Part shown: positions 19,009 through 28,506 of the stretch, in pieces
Position numbering within the stretch: the first letter of the stretch is position 1
Layout of the letters: the number at the start of each line of letters is the position of its first letter
Translations under genes and position numbers: made by a program
Notes under the pieces: model-generated
Told to the model about the DNA's origin: nothing
Database searches by the model: none
The model's input: the letters and a program-made list of their open reading frames with translations, nothing else
Source: Parietichytrium sp. I65-24A
Taxonomy: Eukaryota > Sar > Bigyra > Thraustochytrida > Thraustochytriidae
Assembly: GCA_012862575.1 (NCBI GenBank)
Contig: BLSF01000021.1
Span: 434,001 to 498,000, forward strand
Reading direction: 5' to 3'
DNA length: 64,000 bases

Positions 19009-20475
19009 CTAAAGGTCATCGTCGATCGCGATTTCATTCGTATCAATACTTGTCGTGGAGGGCTGCGAAATACTCGCCGCTTGGCGTTCGTGGGACGCTA
19101 AAGTTTGATCGGAGGCAGAGTCAAAGATCATAAGCTTCCTGGGCTTCACGCTTGCATCCCAAGACTCTTCACGAAAGCCTCTAGACGACGATTCAGAAAC
19201 ATCCCCGACAGCTCTTGTAATAGGGCGGATGTGATGCAAGCCCAGGAGCTCAAGAAGACGATCAGTTTGGGGGTTTCCGACTTGCTGAGGCATCCTCGCG
19301 AGTGGCCTCTTGCCGTGGCGATTGAAGTGGTGCTGAGTATGTCGACCTCCACTACTACGCTCCTCCTGCACATCGTGTTCTGGTGCGGTTTTGACGAACC
19401 AATCGGGACGAATTTCATACATGCTCGATGTGCCCTCCAAAGCTTTCTCCAGCTCCTCCACTGCAGATTTGACCTGAGGCCTGAGCAGTGGCGGAGCAGG
19501 TATCTGAGATGGCGCCACTGACAAATACTTTTGTGTAACTTTGAGAATCGCGAGCCATTGCAAGTCGTACGAGAGCGTTCGTGAATCATCTTGGGTTTCA
19601 AAATTAATAATTTCAAGAAACTTGCGGCGGGGCAAGCACTTGTCCAGAGCCAGAAAGTGTGTCTCACAATCCTCACTATGTTTCACTATGGCAGGGAATC
19701 GAACGTGCATATGTGCTGAGAACCACCGTTTGGGTTTGAGGAGGTTCAAAAGCATTTCGCCGGGCGGGCTGCCAAGTGTATTTTCTTGAACTTCCTTTTG
19801 GAGGAATGACTTCATTTGAAGAAGCGTTCTGGTGTCACCATGGTGCGCAATTCCCCGCGGCCAATCGTGCGAAAGAAATACATCGATCTCATCGGTCAAG
19901 AGACTGAGCTGCAAGACCTGAAGAGGCCGCAAGTGGTACACGCTTCTCTGTGAGGACCGGTTGTAGGGCGGGTATTCCGATTTGGGTAAGTTTTCTGCAA
20001 ACCTTGATTCTTGGTAAATTCCTGACATGCCTGCAATACGAAGCCCTCCAAATCGGACAACCCCAGCACACCCGAGGTAATAGATATTCGGCGCAACCCA
20101 TCCGCCGTAAAAGAGCTCTTGCAAGTAGTTGGATGCCTCGTGGTTGCCACCAATAAAGATGGTCAGGACCGGGGCTGTTTTCTCTCCCGAATAATACTTG
20201 TAAAATGTATTCATCTCCTTGTACTTGTCCGGGCACGCCATACAGGACATATCTGCGGTATTCCGCAGAGCCTGAAAGTCACCGCATATCAACAAAAGCT
20301 CAACCTGCCCCCGCAACAATCATACAGCCGGTCAGCTCCTCTCATTTTTCCCCACCTGATCGGACGCCCCTCTCGTCAAACTCACCTTCTCGCCATCCTT
20401 CGCGTCCTGGCGAGCGATCGCCTCGTATATATCATCCAGCCGCCCGTGCGCGCATCCTTCCACCGCCACGCGCAT
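19009..20475 (-). CDS. DBR1: RNA lariat debranching enzyme
   Basis: Two exons (20475-20386 and 20304-19009) give 461 residues. The enzyme cleaves the 2'-5' bond of excised intron lariats in the nucleus. The 30-codon first exon supplies the essential metal-site start MRVAVEGCAHGRLDDIYEAI. The second exon supplies LLICGDFQALRN, IFIGGNHEASN, GGWVAPNIYYLG, LSHDWPRGIA and WFSAHMHVRFPA, the metallophosphoesterase ligands and Dbr1-specific blocks. The C-terminal ~130 residues are divergent and Ser/Arg-rich, as is common in the family. It is 129 bp from the pyrophosphatase stop, convergent. The reading frame is open in the intron-adjacent region, so gene finders could start inside it and lose the catalytic N-terminus. 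Confidence 0.95.
20305..20385 (-). other. Spliceosomal intron of DBR1 (81 nt)
   Basis: The donor is GAGAAG|GTGAGT and the acceptor GGGGGCAG|GTT (phase 0), with GCTGAC as a branch-point candidate. Removing it joins two parts of the Dbr1 N-terminus exactly as expected for the family. Confidence 0.93.
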
Positions 20476-20710
20476 ACTCTCCACCCTCCTTCCTTCTTCC
20501 TCCTGCGCACACCCGCTCTGTCCTCCGCTCTGCTGGGTACTCGAGTACTCCAGCGACGCAGTTGACAGCTTTACAGCTTTACAGTTCCTGACTAGGGCAG
20601 ACTAGCGCCCGAGCAGTTGCCCTCAGAGTCGTTCCTATTTGTCTCATGACATGGATCTGTATGTACGTACGTACGCGCAGTCAGTACGCGAGCACAGATT
20701 GATTGGCAAG
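20476..20710. promoter_or_regulatory. DBR1 upstream region with GTACTCGAGTAC
   Basis: The palindrome GTACTCGAGTAC at 20537-20548 lies 62 bp upstream of the DBR1 ATG. An alternating GTAC repeat lies near 20656-20675. A promoter role is inferred from position. Confidence 0.4.
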
Positions 20711-20807
20711 GAGTACTGAGTACATTTGCGAAATTCCCAAGTGGACGAAGACGAAGCGCGACCTCGTTACGTATGCAACGACAGAAAACACACCCGTCAA
20801 ACAACGT
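20711..20807 (+). pseudogene. Decayed central fragment of an inorganic pyrophosphatase gene
   Basis: In one frame the DNA encodes ICEIPKWTKTKRDLVTYATT followed by ENTPVKQ and a stop. This matches ICEIPKWTKKKFELVTTE and ENTPIKQD of the intact gene at about 18229-18305. The short match with a frame-preserving 3-bp insertion, and no sign of flanking pyrophosphatase sequence, marks it as a relic on the same strand as the parent, downstream of DBR1. Confidence 0.85.
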
Positions 20808-21325
20808 TAAACATTCCAAAAAGCGCATTCATTGACTCCTTCGTTCTTTCAGAGCTCAGGTTCCGAACTTTCACCGTCATTCGACCTGATTCTCAGTCAG
20901 TCTTTCGTTTTGGCTGACAGTGAAACTGAAAAGACACCTTTGGGACGGATGAAGATTGCGTCTGCGAACACATGTGCTTCACGGAGACAGGGAACAAACG
21001 CATTTTTTTTGTTTTGGAAACCAAACAAAAACGTAACCCCACCAAATGCTGTTTCGGCGAGACCAAGAGCCCAGAAGAGCAGAGCGGAAGACGAGCCTCG
21101 TGATATCAGAAGTCTTTCAAAATTAGGAACCCAAAACCCAAAACCTACAACCCAAAACGCAAAACCCACAACCAAAAACCAAGACCCGAGAACCCACTTC
21201 GAAAGTTTGTGCTGTTTGTGCTAACAAAGAATAGAACTGGGAAATCAGGATGGGCTTAGGTGTGCATGGAGTGCATGTGGCGTCTGTGACGTCCGTCGGA
21301 CCAAGTGGGCAATTGGACGGCGAGG
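20808..21325. other. Intergenic region with an A/C-rich repeat
   Basis: A degenerate ACCCAAAACC-type repeat lies at 21127-21182. A short open stretch at 20939-21106 encodes a Cys-containing peptide with no recognisable family. No gene is called. Confidence 0.5.
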
Positions 21326-22780
21326 ATGCTGCGCACAGGCCACAGAGCGCACTGGATGCGCTTCGCACACGAGGGTGCGCTGCGCCGCTGCAGATGCCTC
21401 AGCACCTCCGAGCGTGCTCCCGCGGAGGTGTACGCTGAGTGGGACAGGCGGTACGCGATGCACCCTTACACGTCAATGACGGACCCACTCCCCACAGTGC
21501 CGGTGCGAAGTGCGAAAGGGGTGATGCTACAGCTGGAAGATGGAAGGGAGATCGTGGATGGGATGTCGTCCTGGTGGGCTGCGGTGCACGGATACCGCCA
21601 CCCGGTCCTGGACGAGGCGATGAAGTCGCAGATCGACAAGATGGCACATGTCATGTTTGGTGGAATCACGCATCGCCCCGCGGCGGAATTGTGCAAAACT
21701 CTCGTGGATATTGCACCAGACGGACTCAACAAGGTGTTTTTGTGCGATTCCGGGTCCGTGTCGGTTGAGGTGGCAATGAAGATGGCCGTGCAGTACTGGT
21801 ACACCGTGGAGAAGTCCAATGCCAAGTCCGCGTTTCTCACCATGAGGAACGGGTACCACGGAGACACGTTCGGAGCGATGTCTGTATGCGATCCAGTCAA
21901 CGGAATGCATTCAATGTTTAGCGAGACTTTGGCAAAGCAATTCTTCGTTGATTCGCCTCAGGGGCCGAGCGATGAGGAGGCTGCCCAACGCGCAGAGAAA
22001 TTCAAAAAGTGCTTGCAGGAGAACCACCACAAGATTGCAGCTGTGATCTTGGAACCCATCGTTCAAGGTGCCGGTGGTATGCGCTTTTACTCTCCAAGGC
22101 TCCTGCAGGAGTTGCGGAAACTTTGCGATGAATACCAGGTGCTCTTGATTTTTGATGAGATAGCAACCGGCTTTGGCCGTACCGGGACGCTCTTTGCATG
22201 CGAGCAGAATGACAAGACGTTTTCGCCATGGTACTCTGATCGTACGAATTCCCAGGTCGGCGCCACCCCCATCGAACCAACCACCCCTGACATCCTCTGT
22301 CTCGGTAAGGCTTTAACAGGAGGCTGTATGACCTTGGGAGCTACAATGACAAACGAGCGAGTGTCTCAAGGCATTTCTGGCCCGCACTCAAATGGCGGCG
22401 TCTTCATGCATGGCCCCACGTTCATGGGTAACCCATTGGCATGTGCTGTCGCACTTGCTTCTGTGCGCCTTCTTCTCGACAGTGACTACAAGAGCGCGGT
22501 CAGGAAAACTGAGAGAGCCCTCATAAAAGCTTTGGCTCCTGTAGGCACGCTCTCCAGTGTGCAGCAAGTGCGTGTATTGGGCGGAATTGGGGTTTGCGAG
22601 CTTAAAGAGCCTGTCAAGAGCATGGCTAAAACTCAAAAAGCGCTCGTTGATGAAGGCGTCTGGCTTCGACCATTTGGGAAGCTCATTTATACCATGCCAC
22701 CATTCAATTCTCCAGATTTGAATGAAGACCACATCTTGAAAATTGGAGAGGCGGTCCGCAAGGCTGCGGTAGACGCATAG
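21326..22780 (+). CDS. BIOA: 7,8-diaminopelargonate synthase (biotin synthesis)
   Basis: A 484-residue PLP-dependent class III aminotransferase. It converts 7-keto-8-aminopelargonate to 7,8-diaminopelargonate using S-adenosylmethionine, the third step of biotin synthesis. I chose ATG 21326. It gives an Arg-rich, acid-free start (MLRTGHRAHWMRFAHEGALR) typical of a mitochondrial targeting peptide. Family blocks follow: GREIVDGMSSWWAAVHGY, GGITHRPA, CDSGSVSVEVAMKMA, RNGYHGDTFGAMSVCDP, LIFDEIATGFGRTG (PLP Asp) and LCLGKALTGGCM (PLP Lys). It is a stand-alone BioA, not fused to dethiobiotin synthetase as in plants and many fungi. A 20-residue insertion precedes the PLP Lys block. Confidence 0.93.
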   Translation: MLRTGHRAHWMRFAHEGALRRCRCLSTSERAPAEVYAEWDRRYAMHPYTSMTDPLPTVPVRSAKGVMLQLEDGREIVDGMSSWWAAVHGYRHPVLDEAMKSQIDKMAHVMFGGITHRPAAELCKTLVDIAPDGLNKVFLCDSGSVSVEVAMKMAVQYWYTVEKSNAKSAFLTMRNGYHGDTFGAMSVCDPVNGMHSMFSETLAKQFFVDSPQGPSDEEAAQRAEKFKKCLQENHHKIAAVILEPIVQGAGGMRFYSPRLLQELRKLCDEYQVLLIFDEIATGFGRTGTLFACEQNDKTFSPWYSDRTNSQVGATPIEPTTPDILCLGKALTGGCMTLGATMTNERVSQGISGPHSNGGVFMHGPTFMGNPLACAVALASVRLLLDSDYKSAVRKTERALIKALAPVGTLSSVQQVRVLGGIGVCELKEPVKSMAKTQKALVDEGVWLRPFGKLIYTMPPFNSPDLNEDHILKIGEAVRKAAVDA

Positions 22781-23131
22781 TTTGTCGTTATTTATATTGT
22801 TCGGCTCAGTGAGGCAAGAACTGCAATTTAAGAAATATCTTCTGATCATCGCTCTGTAAGTTGGAGTCATTGCTTGTGGTTGACAGACGCAGAAAAATTA
22901 CGAAGGAGAGAAGGGACTTCCCAAGATGAAGAAACAACATATTTATTCTTTTGATCAAGATTCAAAAAGAAACAAAAAAGACCAACGATTATTTTCGACG
23001 CAATGTCTATCACTAGAAACAAATTTACAGCTTGAGAAGCCAGCTAGAACCCAACCAACTCCTCCGCTTTAGAGTCAGTCTCCTCGATTACCTTCAATTG
23101 TCTTGGACTTGCTGGTTCAGACATTCGCCTG
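22781..23131. other. Convergent intergenic region
   Basis: AT-rich 3' flanks of BIOA and the EF-hand/RGS gene, with no gene seen. Confidence 0.6.
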
Positions 23132-24982
23132 TCAACAGACACTTTGGTTCCGAGGGCGGGCGAGGTACTCTTCGGTGAATCTGGAATCTGAAACATGAGC
23201 AGCCGGTCTTGCCCCGAGGAGTCGATGCATCCTTCTGCACGAGTGGAAGAGTTCTTCGCTAGTCGTCACTTGTAGTGGCTCATTTTGCGAGCTGCTACTG
23301 TCCGCTTTCAGTCCGAGTGTGATGACCTTTACGCGATTGCCCTCTTGGTCTTCCTCTACGGAGAGCGACACCATGGAAGTCGCAGCTCTATGATACATGC
23401 GCCGCGGCATGTCCTTCCTTCTGGATCTTGAAGAGTCGTTGCTGGGCTGGCATTCTTGGTTGTCGGATACTTCTTCAATGCTTGACATCTTGCGCAACTC
23501 GGAAACATCCCCACTATGAATCTGGGTATCTGAGACCGGGAGGCTCTGGCCTGCAACACTCGACTCGGCTTCTGGCCGCTCTGTTGACCCAATATTTTGA
23601 GCAGCCTCGTCCATTATGCGTTGCAAAGAGGTCTGAATTTCATCTAAAAAGTGAAAGTAGCCTGGGTTTTCACTGGCCCATGTTCGAAACTGCTCGAGAG
23701 ACATTCCTTCGTTTGGACTCATTTGAAATCGACTCCACGCTTCATCCGCAAAATTGTCACTCAGTTCAGCTTGCGGCATGCTCTGATTGTACGCTTCTTT
23801 GGCCAGTTTCTCTCGGAACCGCTCAAAATTATCTTGCTCCATAAGCTGCATGATCTCTTTTGCCGCTTGCTTGAAGCATTGAATATCAACTGTGGCTTCT
23901 CCTGCCGTTTTTGCCTTTTCAATGGAATCGACAATGGTCTCATGTGTGTTTGACCCAATGTTGATCTGGCTCGGTGCCTCTGCGGCAATATATCTTTCAA
24001 ACAAATTTTGGGCGACTGATATTGGAATACCACCGCCCTCACCAGACGGTATACGCGCAAGCAATTTGTGAGAGCTCGCTTTGTCAGGAGCCTCGGAGCC
24101 CGACTTATCATAGATCTCATCGCACTTTGCCCGGCCCTCATACATGTTGCATAACTCCACGACGGACTCCCAAAAGTCGACCGACTCGGCACTCCACTCC
24201 TGCTTCATGTGGTCTTTAAAAACTTTCCTTCCATGGTCAGTCTGCAGAGCATACTTTAACCGATTACCAAGGATCGAGTATATCATAGTGACGAACTCTG
24301 ACTTTGAGATTGCCCCGTTAGCATCTACATCGAACAAGCGAAATGCAAGGTCAATGTTGTCCGTGGAGGAGCCCTTCTGGGTCAGAAAGGCCATCGCTAT
24401 GAGAAAGTCGTCTTTCTCTACAACACCATCTTCGTCGACGTCAAACAAGGCAAAGATCTTGTCAAATAGCATGTTGTCAACCGCGCCGACGTTGGAAGCA
24501 AAGAGAAGCCGCATCTGCTCCCTGTCAAGTTGCCCGTCACAGTTGGCAAACTTGGTCACCATGTCGTTCAGCCGCAAGGGAAGCCCTTGCAAGTCTGAGG
24601 AAGCCCTTGTCATCGCGCGATTCTCTTTCTCGATCCACTCCTTCCTGTACCTAATCGCGGCGCTCTTAGATGTGGTGAGCTTCCTTCGTGGCAACCTTGG
24701 CTCGCTCACGCTCATCCTCGGCTTGGTTTCGACCCGCTCGCCAACCTTGCCCGGGTCCATCGTCTTACTGCGCCGCACCCAGAATGGTGCTCTCAACTTG
24801 AAACCATCCCTCGTGCTGCCTTTCGCCTCCGGGCGTCCCTGCGCCGTCCCCTGCACTGGCGCCACTTCCTCTGTCAGGTCCCGCCTCGCGTCACGTCCCT
24901 CCACCGCCTCGACCGACTCGACCGCCTGCTCCCTCCCCTCCAAGGAGCTCCGGCGTTGCGGGGACGAGCTGGCGCACCCCAT
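23132..24982 (-). CDS. EF-hand and RGS domain protein with an acylation-type N-terminus
   Basis: A 616-residue protein from ATG 24982. The start MGCASSSP fits N-myristoylation at Gly2 and palmitoylation at Cys3, which would place it at a membrane. EF-hand loops lie at residues about 181-192 (DVDEDGVVEKDD) and 218-229 (DVDANGAISKSE), with a degenerate pair before them. Residues about 252-392 form an RGS domain: GRKVFKDHMKQEWSAESVDFW opens it, APSQINI lies in the middle, and FKQAAKEIMQLMEQDNFERF closes it. A ~45-residue insertion splits it. RGS domains accelerate GTP hydrolysis on heterotrimeric G-alpha. The ~220-residue tail is Ser-rich and disordered. The architecture suggests calcium-controlled termination of G-protein signalling. 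Domain calls are firm; the coupling is inferred. Confidence 0.88.
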   Translation of the reverse strand: MGCASSSPQRRSSLEGREQAVESVEAVEGRDARRDLTEEVAPVQGTAQGRPEAKGSTRDGFKLRAPFWVRRSKTMDPGKVGERVETKPRMSVSEPRLPRRKLTTSKSAAIRYRKEWIEKENRAMTRASSDLQGLPLRLNDMVTKFANCDGQLDREQMRLLFASNVGAVDNMLFDKIFALFDVDEDGVVEKDDFLIAMAFLTQKGSSTDNIDLAFRLFDVDANGAISKSEFVTMIYSILGNRLKYALQTDHGRKVFKDHMKQEWSAESVDFWESVVELCNMYEGRAKCDEIYDKSGSEAPDKASSHKLLARIPSGEGGGIPISVAQNLFERYIAAEAPSQINIGSNTHETIVDSIEKAKTAGEATVDIQCFKQAAKEIMQLMEQDNFERFREKLAKEAYNQSMPQAELSDNFADEAWSRFQMSPNEGMSLEQFRTWASENPGYFHFLDEIQTSLQRIMDEAAQNIGSTERPEAESSVAGQSLPVSDTQIHSGDVSELRKMSSIEEVSDNQECQPSNDSSRSRRKDMPRRMYHRAATSMVSLSVEEDQEGNRVKVITLGLKADSSSSQNEPLQVTTSEELFHSCRRMHRLLGARPAAHVSDSRFTEEYLARPRNQSVC

Positions 24983-25763
24983 CAGGCACGCATTCACCGC
25001 CGCGCTACCTCGGCAGACAGTGCTCTCCGGCAACTTCCGAGCCTAGCGAGCCACCACTGGAGACGTGAGCACCCCGTTCCACGCGCAGCGCTGGACGGAC
25101 TATCGCGCCACTGGGTGGTCGCGCGCTCTCGCGAGGAAAGAACGAAGAAGGCAGGTTGCGCTGAGAGAGACTGCGAGCGAGCGAGAGAGAGAGAGAGTGA
25201 GAGAGCAGAGACAAGTGAGTGTGTATGTGAGTGACCTTCGGAGACACTTGAGACATTGGAAACATCGCATTGGAACGCATTGGAAGAGAAGGGAAAGAGA
25301 AGGAAAGAGACAGAGCACGGTTCTAGTGCCGCGATTAGGGGACAATTACTGCTGCGAGGCAAGTATAGTGTGAAGGTAGAGAACACAAAGTATTCCGACT
25401 AGTCGAACTACAATGGCCGATCGCACAGCGCGGCTAGTGTGAATTAACACACTCACTACAGTCATGCAAATGAAACACTGTGCAATGCTCTAGCGACTAG
25501 CTACTGATACTCTAGTCTAAGTCTACTAGAGAGTACCTGTGCCGGTACTCCCTGCTAGCTAGAGTACAACCACAGAACAGTAACAAACTGGCCGACACTT
25601 GTTTTGGCAGAACGCAAGAATGTGTGATTTTGCGAGGAAAATTAGAATTTAGAATATCATAGAGAGCCATGGCTCATGAACCAGATTAAAAGTTGAATAC
25701 CGAATCTTCGCTGCAAGAGAACTTTTGGTGTCAAACATACTTCTCTTATGCATTTTCGATCGA
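24983..25763. other. Intergenic region between the EF-hand/RGS start and the UBA2 3' end
   Basis: Holds a GA-rich tract at about 25180-25210 near the EF-hand/RGS start and several ACTAG/GTAC short palindromes at 25500-25565. No gene is seen. Confidence 0.55.
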
Positions 25764-27761
25764 TCAGTCAATGACAATCATTTCATCATCTGACTTCGAG
25801 CGCTTGGAAACATTTGAAACCTGCTCGTCCGACTCTCGCTCGCGTTTCCTGTCCTGATCAACAATCACCAGGTCATCGTCGTCTTCAGCTTTTGCGGCAG
25901 CACTGCTTGAAGATGTTGGGTCGGAAACTGCGCCTGTGTCCTCCGCGTCAGCGTGTGCTTGTGGAGCATCTCCAGAAATAGTAAATTGATCCCCATTTTC
26001 TTCCTTTTCGAACTCTTCCACGGACTTGTGCGAGATGATGATCTTAAAGTTCAGATTCTGCCAAAAGTCCTCGATGTCGAGAATCGAGCCATCTTTGATC
26101 CCCCCTGCTGGGCAATCCGAAAGAATTTTTGGCAGGTTGCCGTTGAAAAACTCTATTTCGTCATCATCAAGTCCGTCGCCTTCGGAATAGAGCTCGCTGG
26201 ATTCGTTCATTACCGTCGGACAGTGAATACCCATTCTACCTTTCAGAACTTTGTTTATCAGATCCCCCAAGGTACTCTTCAAGGTGTCGATGTAGACCGT
26301 CACGATTGCGTTTCCGCATGAGACGCAATTCGGATTTGGCTTGCCAAGAACAGAAGGCTGCAGCAAGAACCCGGATCCAATCGGATCCCGGACAACCCAC
26401 ACTGCTCTGCAATTGGATGTCACCACCACATCGTCCTCATCAGTCTTGGCGGCAGCTGACTCCAGCGCCTTGTACTTGAGGGGAGCTCCCTTCGCGTTTG
26501 CTAGAATCTTGACGGCCTCCATAACTTGCAAGCCAGCGACAATCGCGTTGGTAGTCGCAATAGCGTGAATAATGTTTCCAGCAATGCCTTTCACGTCAAA
26601 TTTTGATTTGCGTTCAATGTTGAACACATGAGATCGCAGGTTAGACGCAACAGTCACAAAATCCAACGAAAGCTCATCGTCCTTATCAAAAACAGCATCC
26701 CCAATTGTAGCTCGACGGTCTTTCGACCACATCTTCAGAACGCACTCCACAAACATCTGAGCGCACTCCTTCAAAGTAAGAACCCGTTGATCCCTGATTG
26801 CAACAGAGGCAGAACCGGACGCGCTGTCATCGGCATTTGCTTGAGCAAAGCTGAGTGGAGAAGGCTTCTTCTTGGCGCCTTTATAGCCGTCGCGAAGCTT
26901 CAGTTTCAAACGAATTTCATTGTCAAATACTGCATCGAAAACGCGCGTTGCGTAGGAACGTAGAAACTCTTCGTCGTCAACGTCTGCGCCTGTCGGCCGA
27001 GTCACAGCTGACATGATCAACGATCGGACCTCCTTCTCCTTCTCCTGAAGATCAGCCGCTTCCTCGGCCGCTTCCTCATTCGCCTTCTCAGACTCTGCAG
27101 ACTCGTTGGAAGGGACCTCGTCCACACCGCTTAGCATCGACTCGTCCATGTTTCCAAAGAGAAGCTTAAAAAGCTCCTTTGCCCATACAATACAGTGAAC
27201 GGGCTTTTCGGGAGTGTTGCGAATCGTGCAAATTGGGTATGACCTTTTGTTCTCCGTCTTGGGCTCGCAGTCATAGCATTTGGTCTCCCCCTTCTTCATC
27301 ACTGATGTCTGCCCGAGGTAACCCGTGGTTCCAGAATCTATAAGCGGGATGTTCGCAGCCAGGCACAGTCTATTCACATGCTGCCTCGCATTCACGTTGT
27401 CCAACGCATTGAGCACCAAATCAAACTTCTCGAAATATAGGATGCCGAATTCGTCGGCTTTGATATTGCCCAAATGTGCTTTAATTTGGGCAGAAGGGTT
27501 AAACTCCAAGGCAGCCTCTCTCGCAACGATGCTTTTCGGCATCCCCACATGCTTACTCCGGAATAGAAACTGGCGGTTCAGATTGGAGACGTCGATTGTA
27601 TCGAGGTCAATCACCTCAAGATTTTCGAATCCGGTCAGAACTAGGTTCTTCAGCAGTTCACAGCCGATACCTCCCGCGCCAACCACGAGAATTTTGCTCG
27701 CTTTCACTTTGTCGAGTAGCTCTTTCCCGAAGGCGGCCTCGAGGTGCGTATCACGCCCCAT
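25764..27761 (-). CDS. UBA2: SUMO-activating enzyme catalytic subunit
   Basis: A 665-residue single exon. It is the catalytic half of the SUMO E1 heterodimer, which adenylates SUMO and carries it as a thioester before transfer to UBC9. The adenylation domain begins at residue 23 with KILVVGAGGIGCELLKNLVL and includes LNRQFLFR and the ALDNVNARQHVNRLC block. The zinc pair CYDC (162-165) is completed by CVSC in the C-terminal half. The catalytic Cys is in YPICTIRNTPEKPVHC (about residue 178). The ubiquitin-fold domain follows residue ~490. The C-terminus is acidic then basic (KRSKSDDEMIVID), containing a nuclear localisation signal and a hydrophobic-acidic end that resembles a SUMO-interacting motif. 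All expected parts are present. Confidence 0.96.
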   Translation of the reverse strand: MGRDTHLEAAFGKELLDKVKASKILVVGAGGIGCELLKNLVLTGFENLEVIDLDTIDVSNLNRQFLFRSKHVGMPKSIVAREAALEFNPSAQIKAHLGNIKADEFGILYFEKFDLVLNALDNVNARQHVNRLCLAANIPLIDSGTTGYLGQTSVMKKGETKCYDCEPKTENKRSYPICTIRNTPEKPVHCIVWAKELFKLLFGNMDESMLSGVDEVPSNESAESEKANEEAAEEAADLQEKEKEVRSLIMSAVTRPTGADVDDEEFLRSYATRVFDAVFDNEIRLKLKLRDGYKGAKKKPSPLSFAQANADDSASGSASVAIRDQRVLTLKECAQMFVECVLKMWSKDRRATIGDAVFDKDDELSLDFVTVASNLRSHVFNIERKSKFDVKGIAGNIIHAIATTNAIVAGLQVMEAVKILANAKGAPLKYKALESAAAKTDEDDVVVTSNCRAVWVVRDPIGSGFLLQPSVLGKPNPNCVSCGNAIVTVYIDTLKSTLGDLINKVLKGRMGIHCPTVMNESSELYSEGDGLDDDEIEFFNGNLPKILSDCPAGGIKDGSILDIEDFWQNLNFKIIISHKSVEEFEKEENGDQFTISGDAPQAHADAEDTGAVSDPTSSSSAAAKAEDDDDLVIVDQDRKRERESDEQVSNVSKRSKSDDEMIVID

Positions 27762-28506
27762 ACCTCTTGCGACCTCAAAGATTCACTGCACCGTCAACCC
27801 TCAACGCAGCACCAAGAGCTGCTCCAAACGCTCGCACTACCGCGGGTCCTGCTCCAACTAACCCGCCACTCGTCGCTGCTCCCGCTCCCCTTCTTCTTCC
27901 TTGGCTTCGCTGTCAGTGGCCGCTGCTCGCTTCCTCGCCTAACCCTTGCGCACTGCCTACGCTATCAGGATAATTAGGATTCAGGCGCAACGAGTACCTT
28001 TTTCCTCTTCTAACTCTAATTTCTCCTAAAGGTAGCACCGCGCTACCATTTGCTAGGCTTTTTTCTTTTTTCAAAAAAAAAATAGATTGGTCATCGCCCT
28101 CAATGTCTGTGAAATCGACTTGGCCGCATTGTCTGTCGCGGATCGACAAAGACTTCGTCTAAATTCTAAATTCTAAATACTGGTCTTGTGGAATCAGACT
28201 GCGTCAATATCACAACTACCTATGAGACCAACGGCATGTGAATGAATCGCTTGACAAGACTGTTGGATGTCTCGTTTGCTGGAGCTTCACTCCAGTTTTA
28301 AGGACATGTCGAGTCGTGAGTCGGAGAAGACTGGAGCGGTGAGATCGAACTTTTTCACGCGAAGGGAATCGCCTTTCCCAAACGAGGTTTAGCTTGTCCA
28401 GCCTCGCGGAAATAAAGTAAGAAAAGAAACAATGTGGAAGTACAAAGGGACTGGGAAAATCTATGCACAACGGTTCTAAGTTACAAGTCTCTAAAAATTC
28501 ATGATT
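27762..28506. other. Intergenic region between UBA2 and the TTL-like gene
   Basis: No gene is seen. Contains an A-run near 28074-28083. Presumably UBA2 promoter plus the 3' flank of the next gene, both on the minus strand. Confidence 0.55.

Noticed and set aside
20939-21106. Cys-containing open stretch downstream of the pyrophosphatase relic
   Set aside because: Short, no start context, and no family pattern recognised.
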